Under the pieces are notes generated by a model, which was not told the DNA's origin, did no database searches, and was given only the letters and a program-made list of their open reading frames with translations. Below, piece by piece: positions 36,407 to 44,145 of a stretch of DNA of 64,000 bases. The position numbers and the translations under genes are program-made. This DNA comes from Rhizobium sp. 16-449-1b (GTDB lineage Bacteria; Pseudomonadota; Alphaproteobacteria; Rhizobiales; Rhizobiaceae): the NCBI RefSeq assembly GCF_017741935.1, contig NZ_JAGHMH010000028.1, positions 434,001 to 498,000 of the forward strand, written 5' to 3'. How positions within the stretch are numbered: the stretch's first letter is position 1; every line of letters begins with the position of its first letter.

Positions 36407-37777
36407 ATGGCAAGAAACCCCAAGATCACCTTCATCGGAGCTGGTTCCACCGTCTTCATGAAGAACATCATCGGCGACGTTCTGCAGCGGCCCGCGCTGT
36501 CGGGCGCGACCATCGCGCTGATGGACATCAATCCGCAGCGCCTGGAAGAAAGCGCGATCGTCGTCAACAAGCTGATCTCGACGCTGGGCGTCAAGGCCAA
36601 GGCCGAGACCTATTCGGACCAGCGCAAGGCGCTCACAGGCGCCGACTTCGTGGTCGTCGCCTTCCAGATCGGTGGCTATGAGCCCTGCACGGTCACCGAC
36701 TTCGACATTCCGAAGAAGTTCGGCCTGCGCCAGACGATCGCCGATACCCTCGGCGTCGGCGGCATCATGCGCGGCCTGCGCACCGTGCCGCACCTGTGGA
36801 AGATCTGCGAAGACATGCTCGCGGTCTGCCCTGAGGCGATCATGCTGCAATACGTCAACCCGATGGCGATCAACACCTGGGCGATCGCCGAGAAGTATCC
36901 CACGATCAAGCAGGTGGGTCTCTGCCACTCGGTGCAGGGCACGGCGATGGAACTCGCCCACGATCTTGATATCCCCTACGAGGATATCCGCTACCGCTCG
37001 GCCGGCATCAACCACATGGCCTTCTACCTGAAGTTCGAGCATCGCCAGCCCGACGGCTCCTACAAGGACCTCTATCCCGACCTCGTGCGCGCTTACCGTG
37101 AGGGACGTGCGCCGAAGCCGGGCTGGAACCCGCGTTGCCCGAACAAGGTGCGCTACGAGATGCTGACCCGCCTCGGCTACTTCGTCACCGAAAGCTCCGA
37201 GCATTTTGCCGAGTACACGCCCTACTTCATCAAGGAAGGCCGCGAGGACCTGATCGAGAAGTTCGGCATCCCGCTCGACGAATATCCGAAGCGCTGCATC
37301 GAGCAGATCGAGCGCTGGAAGGGTCAGGCGGAAGCTTATCGCTCGGCCGACAAGATCGAGGTCAAGCAATCGAAGGAATATGCGTCCTCGATCATCAACT
37401 CGGTCTGGACGGGCGAACCCTCGGTGATCTATGGCAACGTCCGCAACAATGGTTGCATCACCTCGCTGCCTTATAATTGCGCCGCCGAAGTTCCGTGCTT
37501 GGTCGATGCATCCGGCATCCAGCCGACCTTCGTCGGCGACCTGCCGCCGCAGCTGACCGCGCTGATGCGCACCAACATCAACGTGCAGGAACTCACCGTT
37601 CAGGCGCTGATGACGGAGAACCGCGAGCACATCTACCACGCCGCGATGATGGACCCGCACACAGCGGCCGAACTCGACCTCGACCAGATCTGGGCGATGA
37701 CGGACGAACTGCTGGCCGCGCATGGCGATTGGCTGCCGGCATGGGCACGCACCGCACGCAAGGTTCAGGCCGCCTGA
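36407..37777 (+). CDS. agaL2: Second alpha-galactosidase, glycoside hydrolase family 4
   Basis: The 456-residue enzyme shares the GH4 layout with the first gene of the operon: FIGAGSTVF (9-17), NPMAINTW (151-158), Cys173-His174 in LCHSVQ and AGINHMAFY. It diverges clearly from the first copy, so the pair is old rather than a recent duplication. CGGAGGATATT precedes the ATG. As last gene of the operon it is followed by a strong terminator. Different galactoside chain-length preferences of the two enzymes are a reasonable inference. Confidence 0.92.
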   Translation: MARNPKITFIGAGSTVFMKNIIGDVLQRPALSGATIALMDINPQRLEESAIVVNKLISTLGVKAKAETYSDQRKALTGADFVVVAFQIGGYEPCTVTDFDIPKKFGLRQTIADTLGVGGIMRGLRTVPHLWKICEDMLAVCPEAIMLQYVNPMAINTWAIAEKYPTIKQVGLCHSVQGTAMELAHDLDIPYEDIRYRSAGINHMAFYLKFEHRQPDGSYKDLYPDLVRAYREGRAPKPGWNPRCPNKVRYEMLTRLGYFVTESSEHFAEYTPYFIKEGREDLIEKFGIPLDEYPKRCIEQIERWKGQAEAYRSADKIEVKQSKEYASSIINSVWTGEPSVIYGNVRNNGCITSLPYNCAAEVPCLVDASGIQPTFVGDLPPQLTALMRTNINVQELTVQALMTENREHIYHAAMMDPHTAAELDLDQIWAMTDELLAAHGDWLPAWARTARKVQAA

Positions 37778-37808
37778 CCAACTCTCTCCCGGTCACGGCC
37801 TCAAGAAG

Positions 37809-37836
37809 TCCCGCGGCTCAGCCGCGGGGCTTTTTT
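37809..37836 (+). terminator. Terminator of the agp operon
   Basis: CCCGCGGC and GCCGCGGGG pair around a TCA loop, followed by CTTTTTT. It overlaps by two bases the stop codon of the converging small secreted protein gene. Confidence 0.9.
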
Positions 37837-38215
37837 AGCGTCGCTGAACTGGCGGCGGTTGTGGCTGGGGCTGTTGCCGACGTTGATTCAACGGCAGCAC
37901 ATCCTGGAAACCGATCTCGGGGCAGCCGCGAACATTGGCGAAAATGATGTCTCGGCGTTCGCCCCATTCCGTCAGTCCCCGGAGCGTTAGCGTGTCGTTG
38001 TCCTGATAGACGACATTGGTGCGAATGATGCCTGCACGCCGCGCGAGGTTCTTCGCCTGGCTGACATTGCACTGTCCCTCGGACGGCGCCACGCTCCAGA
38101 TGGAGGTTCCCCGGCCGTCGTTCTGCCAGCCTTGGGCTGCCACGAGCGTTGGCGCCAGGCTTGTCAGAAGCAGGAATGTCGTGCGGAACGTGGCTCTCAA
38201 GATCGGCGACCCCAT
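37835..38215 (-). CDS. Small secreted hypothetical protein
   Basis: The 126-residue product has a signal peptide ending in LVAAQ (about residues 24-28 from the chosen ATG at 38215), a mature domain with two cysteines (QCNVSQAKNL and VRGCPEIGF) likely joined in a disulfide, and a Gln/Pro-rich C-terminal tail. An upstream ATG at 38239 would add eight residues before the signal. It points toward the agp operon terminator. No function is recognised. Confidence 0.65.
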   Translation of the reverse strand: MGSPILRATFRTTFLLLTSLAPTLVAAQGWQNDGRGTSIWSVAPSEGQCNVSQAKNLARRAGIIRTNVVYQDNDTLTLRGLTEWGERRDIIFANVRGCPEIGFQDVLPLNQRRQQPQPQPPPVQRR

Positions 38216-38340
38216 GTTGCGATGCTCCACTCTTAGCACGGGATCATGACCACGACGGAAACGCAGCCTGTAAAATTAGCCGGGAATGGAAACGCATGAA
38301 CAAGCAGGCGATTTCAATTCGGGCAATTGAATAAATCAAA

Positions 38341-38351
38341 ATATTCGATAT
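38341..38351. promoter_or_regulatory. ATATTCGATAT element upstream of the ArsR-type regulator
   Basis: The reverse complement reads ATATCGAATAT. The eight bases ATATCGAA recur in the inverted repeat upstream of the ABC operon at 40963-40979. Shared sequence in two promoters of one locus suggests a common regulator. Confidence 0.45.
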
Positions 38352-38393
38352 ACAACAGCAATACGCATTTCATCTTCCGCGAACGGGATCCAA

Positions 38394-39320
38394 ATGAGCC
38401 GCAACTTTCTTGTCGTCGATCCCGAGGAGGGCATGCCCATTCTGAAGGGGCTGGCATCGCCGGCAAGGGTTTCCGTATTGAAGCTCCTGCATGAAAAGGG
38501 GCCGCTCAACGTCAACGAAATCGCTGATATCCTTGAGCTACCGCAGTCCAGTGTCTCGACCAACGTGCAGATGCTGGAAGAAGCGGGCCTGATCCGCACC
38601 GAGACGCAGAAGGCGCGCAAGGGCAACCAGAAGGTCTGTCACAGCGTCTATGACGAGATCCTCGTGGTCTTCAAGAATGAAATCAAGGAAACCGAACCGG
38701 ACGCGATTGAGGTCGCGATGCCGCTTGGTCTCTACACCAGCTACGATGTGACCGCGCCCTGCGGTCTCTGTTCGGTGGATGGCATCATCGGCCTGCTCGA
38801 CGTGCCCAACACTTTCCTTGATCCGGATCGCATGAAGACGGCGCTGATCTGGTTCACGCGCGGACATGTCGAATACCAGTTTCCCAACAATGCCAGGCTG
38901 ACCAACACCCGCATCCGCGAGATCGAGTTCGTCATGGAGCTGAGCTCGGAAGTGCCGGGAACCAGCGCCGACTGGCCGTCCGATATCACGCTCACGGTCA
39001 ATGGTATCGACATAGGCACCTGGACGTCTCCCGGCGATTTCGGCGACAAACGCGGGGTTTTCACGCCGGATTGGTGGAAATTGAAGGGTTCGCAGTACGG
39101 CAAGCTGAAGAGTTTCCGCATCAATGACGAGGGCGCGTTCGTCGATGGATTGCGCATTTCCGACGTGGCGCTTTCGGACCTGAGGCTCGACGAGCATCAC
39201 TCGATTCGCCTGCGCATCGGCGTTCGCGACGACGCCAAGCACCCTGGCGGGATCAATATTTTCGGCCGCGGCTTCGGCAATTACGACCAGGACATCCTGC
39301 TGCGTATCAGAACACGCTAG
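38394..39320 (+). CDS. ArsR-type winged-helix regulator with large C-terminal domain
   Basis: The 308-residue protein begins with a winged helix of ArsR type (about 15-80; LKLLHEKGPLNVNEIADILELPQSS abridged). The remaining 220 residues are unusual for ArsR proteins, which are normally about 100 residues. They include a short cysteine pair (APCGLCSVDG) and a beta-rich part (about 160-308) with repeated Asp/Gly/Trp, reminiscent of a jelly-roll carbohydrate-binding fold. It precedes a GH51 arabinofuranosidase and an ABC sugar importer on the same strand. Sensing of an arabinose-containing sugar and repression of these genes is inferred. Confidence 0.8.
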   Translation: MSRNFLVVDPEEGMPILKGLASPARVSVLKLLHEKGPLNVNEIADILELPQSSVSTNVQMLEEAGLIRTETQKARKGNQKVCHSVYDEILVVFKNEIKETEPDAIEVAMPLGLYTSYDVTAPCGLCSVDGIIGLLDVPNTFLDPDRMKTALIWFTRGHVEYQFPNNARLTNTRIREIEFVMELSSEVPGTSADWPSDITLTVNGIDIGTWTSPGDFGDKRGVFTPDWWKLKGSQYGKLKSFRINDEGAFVDGLRISDVALSDLRLDEHHSIRLRIGVRDDAKHPGGINIFGRGFGNYDQDILLRIRTR

Positions 39321-39386
39321 ACTGTACCCGATTTTCTGAATTTTGCCCTTGACCCCGGCCGAGGCTTCCGCTTTATTCACCTCAAA

Positions 39387-39404
39387 TTGTGATATAGATC
39401 ACAA
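39387..39404. promoter_or_regulatory. TTGTGA-N6-TCACAA palindrome before the arabinofuranosidase gene
   Basis: The sequence TTGTGATATAGATCACAA is a near-perfect inverted repeat with the TGTGA-N6-TCACA spacing of Crp/Fnr-family sites. It ends 23 bases before the ATG, a position suited to repression. It may be a Crp-like site or the operator of the adjacent ArsR-type regulator. Confidence 0.55.
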
Positions 39405-39427
39405 ATGATGATATAGTGGAGGATATC

Positions 39428-40939
39428 ATGAGGGCTGCGGTCACCGCGCACAGCAAATACACGATCTCGGACATCGACCCGCGCCTGTATGGCTCGTTCA
39501 TCGAGCACCTCGGTCGCGCCGTTTACACCGGCATCTACGAACCCGACCATGCGACCGCCGACGAAAACGGCATGCGCAAGGACGTGATCGACCTCGTCAA
39601 GGAACTCAACGTTCCAATCGTCCGCTATCCGGGCGGTAACTTCGTGTCGGCCTATAACTGGGAAGACGGCATCGGCCCGAAGGAAAGCCGCCCGACGCGC
39701 CTCGACCTCGCCTGGCACACATCCGAGAGCAACCAGGTCGGCATGCACGAATTCGCCGAATGGTGTGTCTCCGCCAAGACCGAGATGATGCTGGCCGTCA
39801 ACCTCGGCTCCCGCGGCCTTGATGAAGCCCGCAACTTCCTCGAATATGTGAACCATCCCGGCGGCAGCGAGTGGAGCGACAAGCGCATCGCCAACGGCCG
39901 CTCAGAGCCTTGGGATGTGAAGCTCTGGTGCCTCGGCAACGAGATGGACGGCCCCTGGCAGATCGGCCACAAGACGGCCGACGAATATGGCCGCCTGGCG
40001 CATGAGACCGCCAAGGCCATGCGCGCCTTCGACAGCTCGCTGGAGCTGGTCGTCTGCGGCTCGTCCAACGCCCACATGCCGACCTATCCCGAATGGGAAG
40101 CGACCGTTCTCGACCATACCTACAACGAGGTCGATTACATCTCGCTGCACATGTATTTCGAGAACCGCGCCAAGAACACCGCCAATTATTTGGCCCGCAG
40201 CATCGAGCTCGACAATTACATCGGCACGGTTGCCGGCGTCATTGACTATATCAAGGCGAAGAAGCGCTCGACCAAGGACGTCTACATCTCCTTCGATGAG
40301 TGGAACGTCTGGTACCATTCCAAGGAGCGCGACAAGGCGACGCTCGCCGGCGCCAATGGCTGGCCGCATGCACCGGCGCTGCTCGAGGATGATTATAACT
40401 TCGAGGACGTGCTGCAGGTCGGCTGCATCCTGAACACCTTCATCAACCGCGCCGATGTCGTGAAAATCGCCTGCCTGGCGCAGCTCGTCAACGTCATCGC
40501 CCCGATCATGACGACGCCTGGTGGTGCCGCATGGCGCCAGACGATCTTTTATCCGTACTACTTCGCTTCGGTCTATGGCCGCGGCACCGCGCTGAAGCTG
40601 ATGGTCGACAGCCCGGCCTACGAAGTTGAGGATGTCGGCAGAGTTCCTTATCTCGACGTCTCGGCAGTCCACGACAAGGATGCCAAGACGGTCACCTTCT
40701 TCATCGTCAACCGCCACGGCACCGAGACGCTCGATCTCGACGCCAGCCTGCTCGAATTCGGCAACCTCAAGGTCATCGACGACCAGGTCGTCGCCCATTC
40801 GGATCTCACCATCACCAACACGGCCGAAAAGCCGGACAATGTGGTGCCGGTGAAGACGAGCGGTTCGGCATTCGCCGATGGCAAGCTGACGGCGAAGATT
40901 GCGCCTTTGTCCTACCGCGTGATCCGGCTGCAGGCCTGA
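39428..40939 (+). CDS. abfA: Alpha-L-arabinofuranosidase, glycoside hydrolase family 51
   Basis: The 503-residue intracellular enzyme removes terminal arabinofuranose from oligosaccharides. The TIM barrel begins DPRLYGSFIEHLGRAVYTGIY (abridged). The acid/base Glu172 is in CLGNEMDG and the nucleophile Glu291 in ISFDEWNVWY. The C-terminal beta-domain (about 380-503) is present. There is no signal peptide, so the sugar must first be imported, probably by the ABC transporter that follows. The ATG at 39428 is preceded by GGAGG. Confidence 0.95.
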   Translation: MRAAVTAHSKYTISDIDPRLYGSFIEHLGRAVYTGIYEPDHATADENGMRKDVIDLVKELNVPIVRYPGGNFVSAYNWEDGIGPKESRPTRLDLAWHTSESNQVGMHEFAEWCVSAKTEMMLAVNLGSRGLDEARNFLEYVNHPGGSEWSDKRIANGRSEPWDVKLWCLGNEMDGPWQIGHKTADEYGRLAHETAKAMRAFDSSLELVVCGSSNAHMPTYPEWEATVLDHTYNEVDYISLHMYFENRAKNTANYLARSIELDNYIGTVAGVIDYIKAKKRSTKDVYISFDEWNVWYHSKERDKATLAGANGWPHAPALLEDDYNFEDVLQVGCILNTFINRADVVKIACLAQLVNVIAPIMTTPGGAAWRQTIFYPYYFASVYGRGTALKLMVDSPAYEVEDVGRVPYLDVSAVHDKDAKTVTFFIVNRHGTETLDLDASLLEFGNLKVIDDQVVAHSDLTITNTAEKPDNVVPVKTSGSAFADGKLTAKIAPLSYRVIRLQA

Positions 40940-40962
40940 TCCATTAAATCACGATAACTGAT

Positions 40963-40979
40963 ACATATCGAAGATATGT
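40963..40979. promoter_or_regulatory. Inverted repeat ACATATC-GAA-GATATGT upstream of the ABC operon
   Basis: A perfect 7-3-7 inverted repeat lies 24 bases past the arabinofuranosidase stop and about 65 bases ahead of the small reading frame that leads the ABC operon. It shares ATATCGAA with the promoter of the ArsR-type gene and is a candidate operator for it. Confidence 0.55.
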
Positions 40980-41043
40980 TGACATCGTAATTGTATGATT
41001 TAACGTCAGCGCACCAGATTTGACGTGCCACTGGGAGGAGAAG

Positions 41044-41190
41044 ATGGGAGCAACCGCTTCTGTTTTGGCACCATCATGGACGGAAGGCAGCCTGCTTGCC
41101 AGAGCAGGCGCCATTCGCGCCATTTTATGCCAGCCATGTGTTCATATCGGATTTTCGGATTCTGACTGCAGCTTGGGAGCAGCCGGATGA
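41044..41190 (+). CDS. 48-residue upstream reading frame coupled to the ABC ATPase gene
   Basis: This frame begins with ATG after GGGAGGAGAAG, a better ribosome site than that of the ATPase gene itself. It ends in TGA that overlaps the ATPase start as ATGA. The predicted peptide is unrelated to any family I know, has four Trp/Cys-rich positions and no signal. A hairpin (GCCTGCT/AGCAGGC, 41090-41109) lies inside. It may be a leader peptide that couples translation of the importer, or a remnant. Coding for a functional protein is uncertain. Confidence 0.5.
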   Translation: MGATASVLAPSWTEGSLLARAGAIRAILCQPCVHIGFSDSDCSLGAAG

Positions 41191-42287
41191 CGGCGAATAT
41201 CGAAATCAGCAATGTCAGCAAGCGCTACGGCTCGATGACCGTGCTCGACGGCCTGTCCCTGTCGATCAAGGCCAACGAGTTCATGGTCTTCCTCGGCCCC
41301 TCGGGCTGCGGAAAGTCCACGCTTCTCAGGATGATCGCCGGGCTCGAAAGTGTCGATGAAGGCACGATCTCGATCAACGGCGAGCGTATCGATACGCTTC
41401 CACCCGGCCAGCGCGACATCGCCATGGTGTTCCAGAGCTACGCGCTCTATCCGCACATGACGGTCGCCGACAACATGGCCTTCGGGCTGCGCAACATCGC
41501 GGTCCCCTCTGACGTGATCTCGGCGCGCGTGGCGGAAGCCGCCCGCATGCTGGAGATCGGGCACCTCTTGGAGCGCAAGCCCGGCCAGCTCTCCGGCGGC
41601 CAGCGCCAGCGCGTCGCCATCGGCCGCGCCATTGTCAAGGAGCCGAAGGCATTCCTCTTCGACGAGCCACTGTCGAACCTTGATGCGGCGCTGCGCGTGC
41701 GCACCCGCGTCGAACTCGCACAGCTTCGCAATCGCGTGAAGTCGACAATGATTTTTGTCACCCATGACCAGATCGAGGCGATGACGCTGGCCGATCGCAT
41801 CGTCGTCATGAACAACCGCAAGATCGAGCAGATCGGCTCGCCGATGGAGATCTACTCCCGTCCGGCCAGCCGCTTCGTCGCCACCTTCGTCGGCTCACCG
41901 ACGATGAACTTCCTCGATGTTGGGATCTCCGAAGAAAACGGCTTCGTCAGCGCCAAGCTGCCCGATGGCACACAACTCAAGACCGCCATCCGCGCTGCTG
42001 GCCTGAATGGCGGCACCCATGCGCTTGGTATCCGCGCAGAAGCCGTGAAGCTCGCAAACGGCGTTCCGGCCACGACGACGGGCAAGGTCGATGTGCTTGA
42101 GCGCCTTGGCGACCGTACGCTGCTCTATACCAGGCTCAAGGACGGCAGCGTCGTCGTCGCCGAGGACATCGGCAACAGCCGTGTCGCAATCGGCGACGAG
42201 GTGGGGCTGACGCTCGACGGCAGCAGAACGCATCTCTTCGATGCCGAAGGCCGCGCCTGGCACAATGAGGAGCCAGGGCATGGCTGA
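41187..42287 (+). CDS. Sugar ABC transporter ATP-binding protein (UgpC/MsmK-like)
   Basis: The 366-residue ATPase has Walker A GPSGCGKS (37-44), signature LSGGQRQR, Walker B FLFDEPLSNLD and the C-terminal TOBE regulatory domain of CUT1-class importers. It begins inside the stop of the 48-codon frame and its end overlaps the first permease by eight bases. It energises uptake of an oligosaccharide, most likely an arabinoside judging from the neighbouring GH51 enzyme. Confidence 0.93.
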   Translation: MTANIEISNVSKRYGSMTVLDGLSLSIKANEFMVFLGPSGCGKSTLLRMIAGLESVDEGTISINGERIDTLPPGQRDIAMVFQSYALYPHMTVADNMAFGLRNIAVPSDVISARVAEAARMLEIGHLLERKPGQLSGGQRQRVAIGRAIVKEPKAFLFDEPLSNLDAALRVRTRVELAQLRNRVKSTMIFVTHDQIEAMTLADRIVVMNNRKIEQIGSPMEIYSRPASRFVATFVGSPTMNFLDVGISEENGFVSAKLPDGTQLKTAIRAAGLNGGTHALGIRAEAVKLANGVPATTTGKVDVLERLGDRTLLYTRLKDGSVVVAEDIGNSRVAIGDEVGLTLDGSRTHLFDAEGRAWHNEEPGHG

Positions 42288-43215
42288 GACAACGCTGTCC
42301 GCCACCGGCACGCTCGCCAAGGCTTCCGCGCGCCTGAAGGTGCAGAACATCAACGCACCGCTCTGGCGCAATGCGATTTTCGTTCTGCCCTATCTCTTTT
42401 TCTTCGTCACGTTGCTGGTAGTGCCCCTGTTCTGGGGCATCTGGCTCAGCCTGCACAAGGCGGATGCCTTCGGCGTTGGCCGCTTCGTCGGGATCGACAA
42501 CTACTTCAGGCTGTTTCGCGACAAGATCTTCATTCAGGCGATCGGCAACACCTTCTACTTCGTGCTGCTCACGGTGCCTGCGCTCGCCATCATCGGCCTG
42601 ATGCTGGCGCTCGCCCTGAACCGCAAGACGCGGACGGCTGCAGCCCTGCGCACGATCTATTTCTCTTCGTCGGTCCTGTCGGTGACCATCGTCACGCTGA
42701 TCTGGCGCATCGTCTTCATCGGCAATTTCGGTCTGCTCGCCACGATCTACGGCTGGTTCGGCGCCACGCCGCCGGCGTTTCTGTCCGATCCGAAGCTGGC
42801 GATGATCGGCATCGCGATCGCGACCATCTGGTGGTGCATCGGTCTGCCGATGATGCTCTTCCTCTCCGCCTTGCAACAGATCCCGGGCGATATCTACGAG
42901 GCGGCGGCGCTCGACAATGCCAGCCGCTGGCGCACGCTCTGGTACATCACGCTGCCCTCGATCCGCCGCACCTTCGCGCTTGTCGTGATCATCCAGATCG
43001 TCCTGCAGTTCCAGCTGTTCGGCCAGGCCAAGCTGATGACCATGGGCGGTCCGAACAACGTCTCCAAGCCGATCGTTTTCTACATCTACGAGGCGGCCTT
43101 CACCAAATGGGACCTCGGGCTGGGTGCTGCTGCCTCTGAAATCCTCTTCATGCTGATCCTCATCGCTGCCATGGCGCAGTACGTCATTTCGCGCCGGAAG
43201 GGAGAAGAAGGATGA
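42280..43215 (+). CDS. Sugar ABC transporter permease 1 (MalF/UgpA-like)
   Basis: The 311-residue protein has six membrane segments with the coupling loop EAAALDNASRWRTLWYITLP (EAA motif, abridged). The start at 42280 follows GAGGAGCC and overlaps the ATPase gene. It pairs with the next permease to form a CUT1 channel. Confidence 0.92.
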   Translation: MAETTLSATGTLAKASARLKVQNINAPLWRNAIFVLPYLFFFVTLLVVPLFWGIWLSLHKADAFGVGRFVGIDNYFRLFRDKIFIQAIGNTFYFVLLTVPALAIIGLMLALALNRKTRTAAALRTIYFSSSVLSVTIVTLIWRIVFIGNFGLLATIYGWFGATPPAFLSDPKLAMIGIAIATIWWCIGLPMMLFLSALQQIPGDIYEAAALDNASRWRTLWYITLPSIRRTFALVVIIQIVLQFQLFGQAKLMTMGGPNNVSKPIVFYIYEAAFTKWDLGLGAAASEILFMLILIAAMAQYVISRRKGEEG

Positions 43216-44063
43216 GTGTCGCAACAGGTGGCAACATGGTCGGCCGTTCGCTGGGCGACCGCGTGATCCTTTTCCTCGCCATCCTCTGCGCGCTGGTGAT
43301 GCTTGCGCCGGTGCTGTGGGTGATCGGCCTGTCGCTGAAGGACAACAAGGAACTGATGGCGGACATGAATTCCGTCTTCAACGCGCCCTATACGATCAAC
43401 AACTACATCAACATCCTGGCGACCTCATCGGTGTTCCGCTGGGTGCTGAACAGCGTGATCGTCGCCGGCGGGCTTACCATCGGCACGCTGGTGCTCTCGT
43501 CGCTCGCGGGCTACGGTTTCGCGCGGCTGAACTTCCCCTATCGCAACACGCTGTTCATCATCGTGCTCCTGGGGTTGGCGGTTCCGGAACAGGCAGTGCT
43601 GATCGCCCGCCACCAGCTGTTCAGCTGGCTGAAGTTCCACAACACCTATCACGGGCTGATCCTGCCCGGCCTATCGGCACCCTTCGGCGTGTTCCTGATG
43701 ACGCAGTATTTCCGCGCTATCCCCAAGGAGCTCGACGAGGCCGCCCTGCTCGATAATGCCAGCCGCTTCAAGATCTTCTGGAAGGTGCTCTTGCCGCTGA
43801 CGGTTCCCGCGCAGGCGACGCTCGGCATCTTCACCTTCCTCGGCGCCTGGAACGATTACTTCTGGCCGCTGATCTCGGGCACCAAGAAGGAAATGTATAC
43901 GCTGACGGTCGGCATCGCCTCGACACAGACCAATTTCGCGCAGTCGGAAGGCCTCGGCTTCCTGATGTCGCAGGCGGTCTTTGCCAGCGCGCCGATCCTC
44001 GTTCTCTACCTGTTTTTCCAGAAATACATCGTGACGGCAGTCTCCGGCGCTGCCGTGCGCTGA
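43212..44063 (+). CDS. Sugar ABC transporter permease 2 (MalG/UgpE-like)
   Basis: The 283-residue permease has six membrane segments. The EAA loop reads DEAALLDNASRFKIFWKVLLP (abridged), and the MalG-type GAWNDYFWPL motif follows. It overlaps the first permease in GGATGAG. An 82-base gap with a small hairpin separates it from the binding-protein gene. Confidence 0.92.
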   Translation: MSVATGGNMVGRSLGDRVILFLAILCALVMLAPVLWVIGLSLKDNKELMADMNSVFNAPYTINNYINILATSSVFRWVLNSVIVAGGLTIGTLVLSSLAGYGFARLNFPYRNTLFIIVLLGLAVPEQAVLIARHQLFSWLKFHNTYHGLILPGLSAPFGVFLMTQYFRAIPKELDEAALLDNASRFKIFWKVLLPLTVPAQATLGIFTFLGAWNDYFWPLISGTKKEMYTLTVGIASTQTNFAQSEGLGFLMSQAVFASAPILVLYLFFQKYIVTAVSGAAVR

Positions 44064-44113
44064 GGCTCGAAGCGGTGACGTCGCAATCGGCTTCCGGGGA
44101 GGAGGCCAGCCAA

Positions 44114-44126
44114 AGGGGCAAAGCCC
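44114..44126 (+). other. Small hairpin before the binding-protein gene
   Basis: GGGGC-AAA-GCCCC forms a compact stem in the gap between permease and binding-protein genes, ahead of a strong GAGGAGGAG ribosome site. It may protect the distal message after processing. Confidence 0.4.
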
Positions 44127-44145
44127 CAAAGAGGAGGAGAAGGGC

